Positions 21,543 to 32,799 of a stretch of 64,000 nt of DNA are shown here, in pieces. The notes beneath the pieces are model-generated. The model was not told the DNA's origin and did no database searches. It saw only the letters and a program-made list of their open reading frames with translations. The stretch covers positions 34,390,653 through 34,454,652 of the forward strand of contig CM056377.1 in the NCBI GenBank assembly GCA_029718625.1. The letters are read 5' to 3'. Source of the DNA: Synaphobranchus kaupii. Its lineage: Eukaryota > Chordata > Actinopteri > Anguilliformes > Synaphobranchidae. Position 1 is the first letter of the stretch. Every line of letters starts with the position of its first letter. The position numbers were made by a program, and so were the translations under genes.

Positions 21543-24230
21543 AATTCAATTTTATTTGTATAGCGCTTTTTACAGAGAACTGTCACAAAGACGCTGCACA
21601 GGGAGACAGAAGGAAAATTGAGCAAAAAACCAGGCCATAGCCCCCAACCAGCAAAATGAGGTAAGAAAACTCCCCGGTAGGGGAGAAAAAAAAACACTGA
21701 GCAGTGGCGAGAAAAAAACTCCCCAGTGGGAAGAAATCTCGGAAGGAACCTGGCTAGAGAGGGGGTGCCCATCCCTTCGCTGGCCGGCCCGGTTTAGACT
21801 AAAGGTGGACTGAATGGTAATAGTCAGTTCAATAATCAGTTCAATCATCAGTTCAATCATCAGTTCAAAGGGGGCGGGGTGATGCATCTGGGACTCCCGG
21901 TTGCGTGAAGTCGGGAGGATAAACCAAACCAAAGGGGGGGACGGGTCCGAAGCAGTCTGCAAACTCAGGGTGAGGGGCATAACTGGAGCAGTCTGCAAAC
22001 TCAGGGTGAGAGGGGGACGGGCCGGAGTAATCCTGCAGCTCAGGGTGAGAGAGGAAAAGAGAAGGTTAGCCCCCCCCCCCCCCCCCCGACATCCTTAACT
22101 TATAGGATTGACTAAGAGGTACGGTTTTAGCCTACACTTAAAGACAGAAAGTGTGTCTGCAGCCCGTACATACATGGGAAGATTATTCCATAAAAAAGGG
22201 GCTCTGTAAGAGAAGGCTCTGCCACCCATTGTAATTTTAGATATAATAGGGAATTTTCAAATAGCCAGCATTTTGAGAGCGAAGTAATCTAGGAGGACAG
22301 TAAGGAATGAGTAAGTCACTCAGATATTCAGGGGCCATGCCATTTAAAGCTTTAAACGCTAGAAGTAAAATCTTGTAGTCAATTCTGAATTTGACAGGCA
22401 GCCAATGAAGAGTTTTGAGCACCGGGCTGATGTGCTCCCATTTCTTGGTTCTAGTAAGAACCCTAGCGGCTGCATCTGTACAAGTTGGAGGCGATTCAGG
22501 GCTGAGCCAGTGCAACCAGACAATAATGCATTGCAGTAGTCTAGTCGAGAGGTTACAAAGGCATGAACCATTTTTTCAGCATCCTCCAGGGACAACACCT
22601 TCCTTAATTTAGATATATTCCTCAGGTGGAAGAAGGCCATTCTTGTGATATTGTTAATATGGGGCTGAAAGGAGAGATCTGAATCAATAATTACACCAAG
22701 GTTTTTAACAACCTTGTTAGGGGAGACAGAGAAGCAATCTAAATTTAAGGGAAGCTGTAAGAATTTATCTCGAAGGGATTTGGGACCTAATACTAATATC
22801 TCAGTCTTATCTGAGTTCAATAAGAGGAAATTTTGGGTCATCCAGGCCTTTACATCTTTGAGACAGGTCTCTAGTTTAGACAACTGGTCAACTTCACCTG
22901 GCTTAACTGATATATAAAGTTGTGTGTCATCTGCATAGCAGTGGTAGTTAACACCATGTCTGCTTATAATGTTCCCAAGAGGGAGCATGTAAAGAGAAAA
23001 GAGCAGAGGACCCAAGACCGATCCTTGTGGTACTCCAAAGTTCACCTTAGAAAATTCAGAGGACTGACTGTTTACCCTAACAAACTGGGATCTATCATAG
23101 AGATAAGATTTAAACCACATAAGAGCATGCCCGGTAATACCAACTAAATTTTCTAACCTGCAGAGGAGAATATTATGGTCTATAGTATCAAAGGCAGCGC
23201 TCAGGTCAAGTAAAACAAGAATAGAAATACAGCCACAGTCCAGAGAGAGGAACAAGTCATTCATTACTAGGGCAAGGGCGGTCTCGGTGCTATGGTGCTT
23301 CTAAACCCAGATTGAAACCTCTCATACACATTATAAGTATGTAGAAATGAAGAAAGCTGTTGCGCTACACATTTCTCAAGAATCTTTGATAAAAATGGGA
23401 GGTTTGAAATGGGTCTATAATTGGCCAGGAAAGTGGGATCCAAATTTGGTTTCTTAAGTAGTGGCTTGATTTCTGCCAATTTAAAGGATGTAGGAACATG
23501 GCCCGATAGCAATGATGAGTTAATTAAATGAATAATTGGTTTGATGAGCATAGGCAATATCTCCTTCAATAACTTTGTGGGTATGGGGTCTAGAAGACAG
23601 GTGGATGATTTTGAAGAAGAAACTAACTGAATTAGCTCGCTCTCAAGTATTGGAGTAAATGATTCAAGACGTTCAGTGTGTCTAGGAGGCAGTTCTATAT
23701 CGTCAAAACCATGGTCACTAACTTGTGTGATCTTTTCCCTAATTTCAATAATTTTACCACTAAAGAAATTTGAGAAATCATTACTACTACATGAGACTGG
23801 AATTTGAGGGTTAGTTGTTGCATGATTATTAGTTAGTTCAGCAACTGTTCTGAATAGAAATCGGGATTGGTCTTATTTTCTTGTATAAGCTTTGAAAAGT
23901 AAGAGGACCTAGCATTGGAGAGAGCATGCTTATAGGCACTAAGACTCTCTTTCCAGGCCAAGTGGAAATACCTGCAGTTTAGTAGAACGCCATTTGCGTT
24001 CAAGCTGCCGAAACTTTTGTTTAAGAGCCCGCGTGTGGTCGGTGTACCAAGGGCAAGCCTCTTCCTCAATTACTTTTTTGCTTTTTAACGGAGCAACTAC
24101 TTCAAGGGTTTTGCGTAGAGCAGTAGCTAATTCCTCTGCCAGATCATTGGTTGACAGGGAGCTGGATGAAGTGTCTAAATCAAGGTAATCAGGTAGCACA
24201 TGCATAAAGTTTCCAGTAGTGGAGGTAGTG
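21543..24230 (-). mobile_element. L2/CR1-superfamily LINE, 5'-truncated and frame-broken
   Basis: On the minus strand the sequence reads as a non-LTR reverse transcriptase. Order: endonuclease-RT linker (C-P-W-Y-T-D-H-T-R-A-L-K) near 24050; early RT motif (A-E-I-K-P-L-L-K-K-P, N-Y-R-P-I-S-N-L) near 23450; L-D-L-S-A-A-F-D-T-I-D-H, G-V-P-Q-G-S-V-L-G-P-L and the catalytic Y-A-D-D-T-Q-L-Y in 22359-23264; and the C-terminal motif L-H-W-L-P-V-K-F-R-I-D with F-K-A-L-N-G-M-A-P-E near 22330-22400. Frameshifts near 23265, 22400 and 23830 break the ORF. The 3' tail, read on the minus strand, ends in the AGCGCTATACAAATAAAATTG-like sequence typical of fish LINEs. The 5' junction with the Tc1-like element is about 24205-24240 and no endonuclease domain remains. 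Confidence 0.93.
21820..22090. repeat. Short tandem repeats and poly-C in the LINE 3' region
   Basis: Four CAGTTCAAT(A/C)AT-like units lie at about 21828-21868. Three GCAGTCTGCAAACTCAGGGT-like units lie at about 21951-22050, the third more diverged. An 18-nt C-run is at 22070-22087. These belong to the LINE 3' non-coding region. Confidence 0.8.
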
Positions 24231-24926
24231 ATAGTGCGACCTGTATACGTTCTGAGTTCAGATTCTACAGAATGGGCTAATTTGAGTGGAGTTGAGTGGC
24301 ATTCTATCATCCGGTTCCGCAGGGCACTGTTCACAATGAAGCGGTCATCAGTGTGGGATGTGGCCAAAGGACGTCCACTTCTATGCCTTTCTGTGACTCT
24401 TCCAGTCTCTCTGTATCTCTGTTGCAACCTGCTGATGACACTGTGACACTCTAAGCTCAGTGGCCACTTCCCTCTGAGAACATCCTGTTTGAAGCCTCGC
24501 AATGGCGAGGTACTGTTGATCAATTGTTAGGTGTCGTCTTGGTCTCATGATGTCAAAATGTGAACAGCATGATGAAGAGGACTGTTTAAATACCAATTCT
24601 AATTGAACCAGGAAATTTACTGGTCGATTCATGGATCAAACACCTGTTGTGAATTTTGCCGTTCAGCTCCTTGTTAGAGAACAGCAAGTTGTGCAAAAAA
24701 GTACTGAAACATTGAATAGTTGGACATGTGCATTCAAAAGTTTAGAGAAGGTCAAATTAATTTCACCTGTAAAGGTTATAGTGCATTTTAGGTTCATCCT
24801 GAAATTTCACCCGAAAGCCGAATATCCCTAACTTTTTGTGAGTAGTGTATATTCCTAATAATCTTATTTACTGTATCTATATTTAGATGTAGAACATCCT
24901 GATGTTATTCATATATTGCAGAACTT

Positions 24927-26357
24927 ACCATGATGGCCTACACACTGGGGTCAGCAGTGTTTGGAATATCCATTTATCAAATACATATCTATTCTCAGAT
25001 TTAGAAATTGTATGCTACATTCTACCAGTTGAACAGTCATGCAAAATACCGACCTACACTGCCAATAATCAGCAGTAGGCCTACTGACATTAATGCGTCC
25101 CACAATATAAAAATTAAATACAACTGGCAGTGCAAACGTGTTCCAGTGGAGGGCGCAAACTTCAAACTGACCAAAAATTCACGTTTGGTGATTTTAATGC
25201 AACTTTTGTAGTAATTTACAAGTTGACGTCTGGTAAATGACTCATCTTGAGAATGCACTCAAAGCAAGAGGAGAAATCGAAAGCATGAATAAAAGTACCA
25301 ATATACAATTTATGCATATGACAGACCGGTTCTTAAATTAGCTTTGCAGGCCTTTTTTTTCTTCTTATCGAACTTAAATTTACGTCACTTTAGCGAACAT
25401 TATATTATATTGAAAACGGAGTAATGGCTTTAAAATATTTGCTTTAACATAGCTAACAAACACAATTCCACACTTAAGTAAATTCGACATCACTTCCTGT
25501 GCTGAACTCCACACATACCATAGATAAAATCTCGTATAAGTTAAACCATTTATGAGATACTGTAACGATAATATTAGCTGAATCTATATAATTTACCATA
25601 CTTCTACTACTTGAAACAAAGTAGCCTACTGTCGTCCCTTATGTCATACTGTACATGGGACATGATTTGGGGTTGCATCTTTACCTTAAACAGCATTTAG
25701 TTTGGTAAAGTTACAGATACTAATAATACTATCAATGTACATCTTCTACTCTTTAACTAGCAAGCTAATAAGATTAACGTCCAACATAAAACACGTTAGC
25801 AATAATTGTGGCTCACTGATCCCACTGGTCAACGCTCCAACCTGAGCCCTTAAAATGTTGGTCTCTAGAATAACGTTAGAATCAGTGACTTGATACCACT
25901 TTGTACTTTCCATTCCCCAGTGCTACTTCATAGAGTGGAATGGGAATTAATTTAATATTCAGGCACTTGCACCTTTGACTTGCAATGGCTCGATCTTGAT
26001 AGGGCCAAATATGTTCTTATAAGAAATTCAATAATGTGACACGTCATCGACCACCCTCTGTTTCCTACACGGACACAGTTCACTGTGACGCTCATGTTGT
26101 TGCAACCAGGAAGAAGGAACTAAAACGTGTAAATACTAGCTCTAACTAAGATACCAAAAGATTCGGCAGAAGACAGCTGGAATCGTAGCCGGTTTGGTGG
26201 ATTTGATTCATAATTTCCTCAGCGCTATCGCAACACTGTGGCAAATCGCTGTATCGTTTATTTTAATTTTATTACACAAAAATATAACTAGTTGTACCTA
26301 CCTAACGTTACGTAACTAAATTACCTAAGTGTCAAATAACTAACGTTAGCTGTTAAA
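24927..26357 (+). promoter_or_regulatory. Intergenic spacer and presumed promoter/5' UTR of the fam174-like gene
   Basis: No coding signal. The last 300 nt before the ATG at 26358 are the likely promoter and 5' UTR, with several CpG-containing motifs. Repeated AACGTT palindromes occur at 25872, 26304 and 26342. There is no TATA box in an obvious place and no transcription start can be fixed. Confidence 0.5.
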
Positions 26358-26638
26358 ATGCAGCTTCCAAGTGCATACATTTGTATTGCGGTATGCATCT
26401 TATGGACTCTTTCCGTCTCGTCCGCGATAGGCAGCACTACCAAATCACCAACTACAGCTGTCGTTAAAGTGCCGAAACCAGATAATACGAGTAACGACTC
26501 TCATAATGTTACCAAAAATGTTAATAGTAACATTTTCCCAAGACTCAATGTGGACAGCTCGATGATACAAAGGGCCCTATATGTGCTAATTGGGATCACA
26601 ATCATTGGAGTGTTTTACTTCCTTGTAAGAGCAGTCCG
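26358..26638 (+). CDS. fam174c: fam174-like exon 1 (signal peptide, lumenal domain, TM)
   Basis: 281 nt ending two bases into an Arg codon (GTC CG) at donor GTGAGT. It encodes residues 1-93 plus part of 94. Only this exon has a methionine start with a preceding purine at -3, and the signal peptide begins immediately. Confidence 0.92.
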
Positions 26639-27536
26639 GTGAGTTAGTTAATGTTATAACTTACACATGGTTGTTGCTGTTACTTAGACTTCGTGGATTT
26701 CCCGTAATAACTAGATAAACGTCGCCAACGTTACTCATGCTTAACGTTAAGAACTACTAATAACCCCTGAAGCTAACGTGTTGTAGCATTTACAGGGTAC
26801 AAAAATTGTGTGACAGGGTAATGCTTTGCTAATTCTAGTTAGAAGTTGTTTATCGACTATTTCTTTATTATATAACTTTAAGATTAAAGAAGACGACTCA
26901 GAGAAAGAAGTATGGACTCCTGTCCAATCAAGAGGACAATATGGAGATGGCGCCTTTCGAGAGCGACGAGGAAGACATGACGGTTTACGAAGCGAAGGCC
27001 CTGAGACGGTGAGTGTCTTGAGGTTTTTCCAAATATTGAAGCGATGTACACTGGAAGAGCGTGACATTTATTAACCACCTACCTACTCTAACAAGCATAT
27101 TTCCACCTAGATACTTTGAGCCTGCACACATTTATATTTAGGCTACTTTGAATTTGCTTACTGTGACTTTTCTGACCACACACCTGGTTGACCACACGAC
27201 TTATTTCTTACCCGTCTTGAAAATAACATTGAACTAAACGCTTCTCTCAGTAAGGCTTTTATGCACCAAGCATAGTTCCACTTTGATGATTTTTATTTTT
27301 ACCCAAATATGGCCTCATATTGCTTTCGTTAAGTTTACATGCACTGTTGTTGGAGTTACTTTTCATACCAGGTGGTTCACCGATTCCTGTCTAATCTCAA
27401 TTTCCATTGTAATTGTCCGCTATGGAGAGTTGCTTATACTTACAGAAATACTGATACAGTCTCTCTTTGTTGGTCTAAAGAGTCCCATCTGTTCATTTTG
27501 GCTGAATTGCCTTTCTTTTCTCTATTTATCAGATGA
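26358..27536 (+). CDS. fam174c: FAM174 family single-pass membrane protein, probably FAM174C
   Basis: Three coding exons are read: 26358-26638, 26883-27008 and 27533-27536, all with GT/AG borders and compatible phases, giving 136 residues. Residues 1-23 are a signal peptide (hydrophobic, ending S-V-S-S-A). A Ser/Thr/Asn-rich lumenal segment follows with N-glycosylation sequons N-T-S, N-D-S and N-V-T. A transmembrane helix lies at about 73-91 (A-L-Y-V-L-I-G-I-T-I-I-G-V-F-Y-F-L), then a basic cytoplasmic start (R-L-K-K-T-T-Q-R-K-K-Y-G-L-L) and an acidic tail (M-E-M-A-P-F-E-S-D-E-E-D-M). The Y-G-L-L-S-N and E-M-A-x-x-E-S-D-E-E patterns are FAM174 family hallmarks. The molecular role of the family is not well defined. 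The choice of FAM174C over A or B rests on position next to an ephrin-A gene and downstream of ptbp1. The start has A at -3. Confidence 0.9.
26883..27008 (+). CDS. fam174c: fam174-like exon 2 (cytoplasmic tail)
   Basis: 126 nt after TATAACTTTAAG, donor GTGAGT. In the spliced frame it encodes L-K-K-T-T-Q-R-K-K-Y-G-L-L-S-N-Q-E-D-N and M-T-V-Y-E-A-K-A-L-R. It ends CG, two bases into the final Arg codon. Confidence 0.92.
27533..27536 (+). CDS. fam174c: fam174-like exon 3: last base of Arg plus stop codon
   Basis: After a long pyrimidine-rich tract (TTTCTTTTCTCTATTTATCAG) the exon begins ATGA. Joined to CG of exon 2 it reads CGA TGA, so the protein ends L-R-R and the third exon is otherwise entirely 3' UTR. 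A double-Arg end fits the family. Confidence 0.8.
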
Positions 27537-30500
27537 GTCCTGGATATCTGGCCAAGAACAGAGAATACTGGAAAACAATGAAAGCATTCCCCGAGCTTAT
27601 TTTTCCACCATTTAGCTTTTCTTTTTCTCCATATCCATGAAAAGCAATAGTCTGGATATTCAAATAATTTTTCTGTAATCTTTTTTTAACATAAGCATAC
27701 AAATAGACAAAGGATAGGTATGCAATGTTTTGTGGTGAGCAAATAGACAATCTTGGTTTTTATTTAATGATCCTTGGCAGATGTTTTGAGGGTAATAGAG
27801 TGTAGTACGTGGATGGAATCTGTCGGGCACCTTTTAGTGCCAAAACTGCCTGTGCAGTGTCCTGTTACTCCAAAATCGGTGACATTGTGCTCATCAGACC
27901 CCCGCAAATGGCATGGTTTTCTGTTTTTGGCATTGTCACAAGCCACGGTCATATGCGGGATTTATTTATATTTCTATCATTAAATATCTTGTCTTTACTC
28001 ATGTTACTTTTTTTTTTATTCACAGGCAAAAAGTGATGGCCTTCATGATCTTTTGCTTTACCTTTTATTTATCTTTACATTTACAGTTTTCTCTGTGTTG
28101 AATATTAGTTCTCAATGGTCAAGGTTTGCCGTAAACATCTTGCGTTCAGACTGGGCAGATTAGACCAGAGCGATCGATTGTTTTAGGGGAATTTCTCACT
28201 GAGCTCCTTCCAATATGCCAATATAGCGCGAGCCGGCCGTTCTCGCCTGACTGGTTCATCCAGTGGGACTGTCATCCCCTGTTTAATAGCCCTTGCCACA
28301 TGATCTGGTTATTACCACAACAGAAGAGATTTGCTCACGGTAGCCTTCGTTCAAAAATCCATAGACAATCTCAGGGGTGATAAAGAGACTCCCTGATCCT
28401 CGAGCTCCATTATCTCCCAATTGATTAATTATTAACCATTATCTCCAAAGTTGGATTTTTTTAGAGGTCATATTGCCCATCATTGAGATAAGAATGTTGG
28501 CCGATGAAAGGTTTGATTGGAGACCCCCCCCCCCCCCCCCCCACCCCGTTCTGACTGCAGTCCTAACAGCATGTGATGTTTTCCAACTAAAACGGACAAT
28601 GTTGTACCTAGATGTGCATTTATGTAACATTTGAGTGTAACTGTTCAATGGTGATTTCTCCGTGCACTTACCAGCCTTGATTGCTAGCTTTATATCCTGT
28701 GACAGAGTGTCAGTACTATGAGCTTAGTGGGTTCAGGATTCCATTCTCAGAGAGGCAGTCTAACGGTTGGCTGGGATTCGCTTGGCATTTAGAATCTTCA
28801 TGTAAGCACTTCTCCCTTGAGTTCTGTACCGTAGCTTGTGTTCAACCATTGTTTTGTCATGTGTTTAATTAGGCACTGGAAAGCGTTGGTCGTGTCAGTG
28901 GTTCTGCAAGGACATCTCGCGCGGTGCTTGCGATTTCTTCACTTGTTTGATTTCACTTTTATTTGCGTGCCAAATTTGCACACGAAAATATGCGGGCCTG
29001 CTCGACGTAAAAAAAAACATTTTCAGAATGTAAGCAGGTCTTGCAGATTCAATCTTAACTGTGTTCAGTAAGCCAAAGACTTAATAGGAAAGATTGCATG
29101 TTTAAAATGTATGTTTAAAAAAAAAAAAAAAAAAAATGTAATGTTGTCTGCTTGGTTATTGTAAGTGTTCATTGGATAATTTTTGTATGCTGTAAATGCA
29201 TATGCACTGTTGTAAATCCCTTTCAACACAGCACTCCTTCTCCACAGACAGGTATACAAAACGAAGGAGGAAAATAAGGTCATTTGACACAAGGCTTTAC
29301 ACTGTTAAACATCTTCTTAATTGTAATTAATTATGTGCTCTTTCTCAGGGGGTTACCTGTAATTGCGAGTAAGTGTGATTTTTTTTCTGTGGTGGTGTTA
29401 ATCAAATGAGACGAGCAGCCAAGCGATGGCCTTTGCTGCGGGAATGGACTGTTGGGTTATTGAGCCAGAACCCACTGAGAAATCTCACATCTGCTCTGTG
29501 GAGACCGTGGACATCAGGGTACTGAACATGGAACAAACATTTGGAATTTATGCCTTGCGGCCCTGATATTCAATTATCTTCGTACAGTACGGCAGACTTC
29601 TCAGTCAAAGCACCTCTGAAGATTTGGCTCGGAGCGTGTCACCCCCCCTCCCACGAATTGTGAGGATTCTTTGGCACTTTCAGTGCTTAGCTTTTCCATT
29701 TAAAAGATTCTGTGTATTTTTGGTTTGTGTCATTAATAACCTCTATATGAAGTCACAAACTGTTCAGTTTGTCACGGATGATTCTTTTTTTTTTAAATAA
29801 AAGAAAAAAAGATCAGGATAGAGGCAGTAATGGTGTTGATTCTAGAATATACTTGGAATACCTATCTGTCCCAGGACAGAATGGGCAAATCCAGGAAGAA
29901 AGGTGCATGGGATTCCATAGTCTGGACCAAATGTTGTGGGAAATGTTCCAGATTCCCTTCAGCCGAAACGGAACGAGGCGTTCTGCGGTCTGTCGTTTTC
30001 GTAATTAGAATTCCAGCGTTTAGACAAGTCGCAAAGGCTCCAGCTCCAGCCTTTGCTACTGAGAATGTCAGACGTGCGAGTGGCCGCTCGCACTGATGTT
30101 ACGCCAACTGTGTATTCGGGCTTAAAAGTACGAATTCTTGTTTTTTTTTTGTGAAAACTATTTTTACACTGATGCTTTAAATGGCTTGTATCTCCTTCAG
30201 GCTGATTTTTGTAATCTCTTAAAGCTAATTTGTCTGTAGGCATTTGACAAATCTGAGTTTTTAGTTAAATTTCACAGATGTCTGAATTGGTTTTTCGATT
30301 ATATTTGATGAAAAATAAACCGAAGCTGCACCTCTCTGGAAAAAGACGCCAATTGAAGGATTTCGCAGCTCACTTGTGTGTTTTGTTTGTTTGGAGTTGT
30401 GTCAAATACTAAACTATTTTGTGCAACACGAGTACTATATTGTTCTGTAATCTTATTCCTTGCTGCTTCTTCCATACTTCTCGGTTCTGTTTATCAAAAT

Positions 30501-30800
30501 GAATTCCCTGGATATTTAAACAGGGTGTGCATAATCGGGGCCAAATTACTGCGGTAGGCTGAGTGGGAAGGTTAAAAAGAATGTTTATGCAACTCTCTGG
30601 GAATTAATGAATTGACTTCCATTTTTGGTTTGAAAGGAGAAGTATCTTTCAGACACCGAGGGACTGTGCCTGTCCTCTGATAATGGAGCAGTAGCCTACT
30701 CCACTGCAGAGACAATCAGGAGCATGTGTTGTACACAGTGCACTCTTTTCTAATAAAATCATTACAAGTGATTTTCAATAAAATTTGCCTTTTGTGTGTT
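27537..30800 (+). other. Long 3' UTR of the fam174-like gene
   Basis: No protein-coding signal. Possible poly(A) signals AATAAA occur near 29796, 30313, 30752-30757 and 30777-30782; the last two, close together, are the best candidates for the transcript end. It contains a 19-nt C-run at 28524-28542 and A-runs near 29118-29136. Confidence 0.55.
28524..28542. repeat. Poly-C tract, 19 nt
   Basis: Nineteen consecutive Cs followed by ACCCC. It is a mononucleotide microsatellite. Confidence 0.95.
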
Positions 30801-31690
30801 GTCTTATTTGCTCGAGGGCTTTTTATATTTATGGACAATGAAACTGCTGCTGAAATCCACTTCACGATTTAGAGCGGAAGTAACATTCCTTCATAAAAAT
30901 GTGTGTACAGGCGTGTTGTGTAATGATATAGGGTGGACACCAGGTGGAGGCATAGCCCTTCCTCCCCGAAGAGCTCAGGGAGTTGGTGTTTAGTTGGAAA
31001 TGTTATATATGTCCAGTAACCATCACACCATTTTATAACTTTATATTTGTCACACAGTTTTGTCATCTGGCCTGACACTTGTCCGTCATTATTAGTCACA
31101 CTACTCGATTCCAACTGATTGTCAAAATAGCCAAAAGAATAGGGTCATTTTTCCAAGTTTGTTTGCACAGGTTGTGTAAGATTGAGCATTATGGGTAATT
31201 ACGTTAATAGTTTTGAGATAGGAAGTTTTTAATTGGTCCATTATGTGGCCAGTACACATTGTGAATGTGGGTCCTTGTGGGCTGCCAATAGCGGCCATCT
31301 GGGATGCACGCTAGGGGGGATGGCACATGCCCCACAATTAGGCCACGGAGCCAGTCCACACTTTGCCCACTTTGCTAATAGGGCTGGCTATTTCAGGCAT
31401 ATTTTTATTTGTATAACATGTGGACACACATATGTACACTTCTATGCAAAACATTTAGACATTCTGCATTTTCTGTACAAAGAAACTTGTGTTTGTGTAT
31501 CACTGAAGTTAACTAGACTAGTCTAGACAGCGTGAAAAAGAGATCTAGCAGCATATATGAATTTCGAGATCCTAGAAGAAGGATAAAGCAAACGTCAATA
31601 CAATATAATTATTACAAAATTTAGATTTTCATAGGATGCTATAAGCTATACCATTTATTAATGTTGTAGATGTTTTTTTAAGGTGTATTT
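30801..31690. other. Intergenic, nothing recognised
   Basis: AT-rich sequence between the presumed fam174-like transcript end and a decayed transposon. No exon, RNA gene or repeat family could be recognised. Confidence 0.6.
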
Positions 31691-31699
31691 ATATGGATC

Positions 31700-32590
31700 A
31701 TAATTCTAATATTTTGTATGGATACCCTATTCTTTGCGGCATGGTTTCAAGGTGCTGGAAACATTCCTTAGGGATTTTGGTCCATGCTGACTCGATAGAA
31801 TCATGCAGTTCCTGCTGATTTTTTTGGCCACACATTCATGCTGCGAACCTCCTGTTCCACCTCATCCCAAAGGTGCTCTATTTGATTGAGATCTGGGGAC
31901 TGTGCAGGCCATGGGAGTAAACCGAAGTCACTGTCGTGTTTGTGGAACCAGCTTGATGAGATGCGTGCTTTGTGACACGGTGCATTATCCTGCTGGAAGT
32001 ATCCGTTTGAAAAGGGGTAGACTGGCCATAAAGGGATGCACATGGTCAGCAACAATGCTTAGGTATGCCGTGACATTCAAATGATGCTTAAGTGGTATTA
32101 AGGGGCCTAATGTGTGCCAAGAGAGTCGTCCAGTTTTGGAGATTATGAGGCTACACGTGCCCACTGTAGCCTCATATTTCCTGCTCTTAGCTGACAGCAG
32201 AGGAACCCGGCTTAGTCTTCTGCTGCTGGATTCCGATTCTGCTTCAAGGTTTGACGGGTTGTGCATTCAGAGATGCCCTTCTACGCGACAACGTAAACAG
32301 CTGCTATTTGAGCGATTGTGGCCTTTCTGTTAGCTTAAACGAGTCTGCCCGTTCTCCTCTGGCCTCTCTCATTAACGAGGTGTTTTTGCTCCCACAGAAC
32401 TGCCTTTTGTTTACCGCACCATACTTTGTGAATTCTAGAGACTGTAGCGTGTGAAAATCCCAGGAGAGCAACTGCTTCACAGACGCTGGAATCACAACGC
32501 CTGGCAACAACAATCATGCCACAGTCAAAGTCGCTTAGATCGCGTTTAGATTGCCCATTCTAATGTTTAGTCTTAACAACGACTAAACCA
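31700..32590 (-). mobile_element. Decayed Tc1-like transposon (transposase pseudogene)
   Basis: The minus strand carries pieces of a Tc1-type transposase in several frames. The N-terminal helix-turn-helix part lies near 32330-32530 (D-F-D-C-G-M-I-V-V-A-R-R, V-A-L-L-G-F-S-H-A-T-V-S-R, L-V-N-E-R-G-Q-R-R). The catalytic part lies at 31801-32055 (Q-Q-D-N-A-P-C-H-K-A, then S-P-D-L-N-Q-I-E-H-L-W-D-E-V). Many frameshifts and stops separate them. No clean terminal repeats were matched, so the ends are approximate. It belongs to a different subfamily from the two other Tc1-like elements in the window. Confidence 0.88.
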
Positions 32591-32799
32591 CTTCACCATG
32601 TCCGCATGCTTTATATGTTGAGTTGCAGTCACATTATTTGGCCATTTGGAGGAGCGGGCTATTTGTGTTAAGACGCAGGTGTACCTTAACAGCTGTTCTA
32701 AAAAGAATGGCATTAATCCACGAACATGTTTCAAAGAAAAACATATTTTACAAATAACACTCGATATGCAGTATAACACTTAACATTTTACAAAACAGA

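Larger units (their letters stand above)
20776..24847 (-). mobile_element. Tc1/mariner-like DNA transposon, interrupted by a LINE and an assembly gap
   Basis: The ends are terminal inverted repeats of about 46 bp beginning CACTACTCACAAAAAGTTAG, with one internal mismatch, flanked by TA target duplications (20774-20775 and 24848-24849). Minus-strand transposase remnants flank an inserted LINE. The N-terminal helix-turn-helix region starts at the ATG at 24548-24546 (M-R-P-R-R-H-L-T-I-D-Q-Q) and continues in another frame with R-E-T-G-R-V-T-E-R-H-R-S-G-R-P. The C-terminal end (M-R-R-R-Q-A-V-I-D-A-Q-G-H) is at about 20990-21030. The catalytic part is lost in the gap or deleted. It is non-autonomous now. 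Confidence 0.95.
20241..24926. repeat. Second copy of the 3' UTR segment, flanked by 29-bp direct repeats and split by a transposon
   Basis: The copied segment occupies 20267-20775 and resumes at 24848-24897. It is flanked by a 29-bp direct repeat at 20241-20269 and 24898-24926 (CCTGATGTTATTCAT, one variable base, TATTGCAGAACTT) that differs at one position. The arrangement is that of a copied segment inserted with a long target duplication, or a template-switch event. High identity to the source copy means it is fairly recent. Confidence 0.9.

Noticed and set aside
20921..21772. Long open frames across 21043-21542
   Set aside because: They consist mostly of the 500 N placeholder and are not real.
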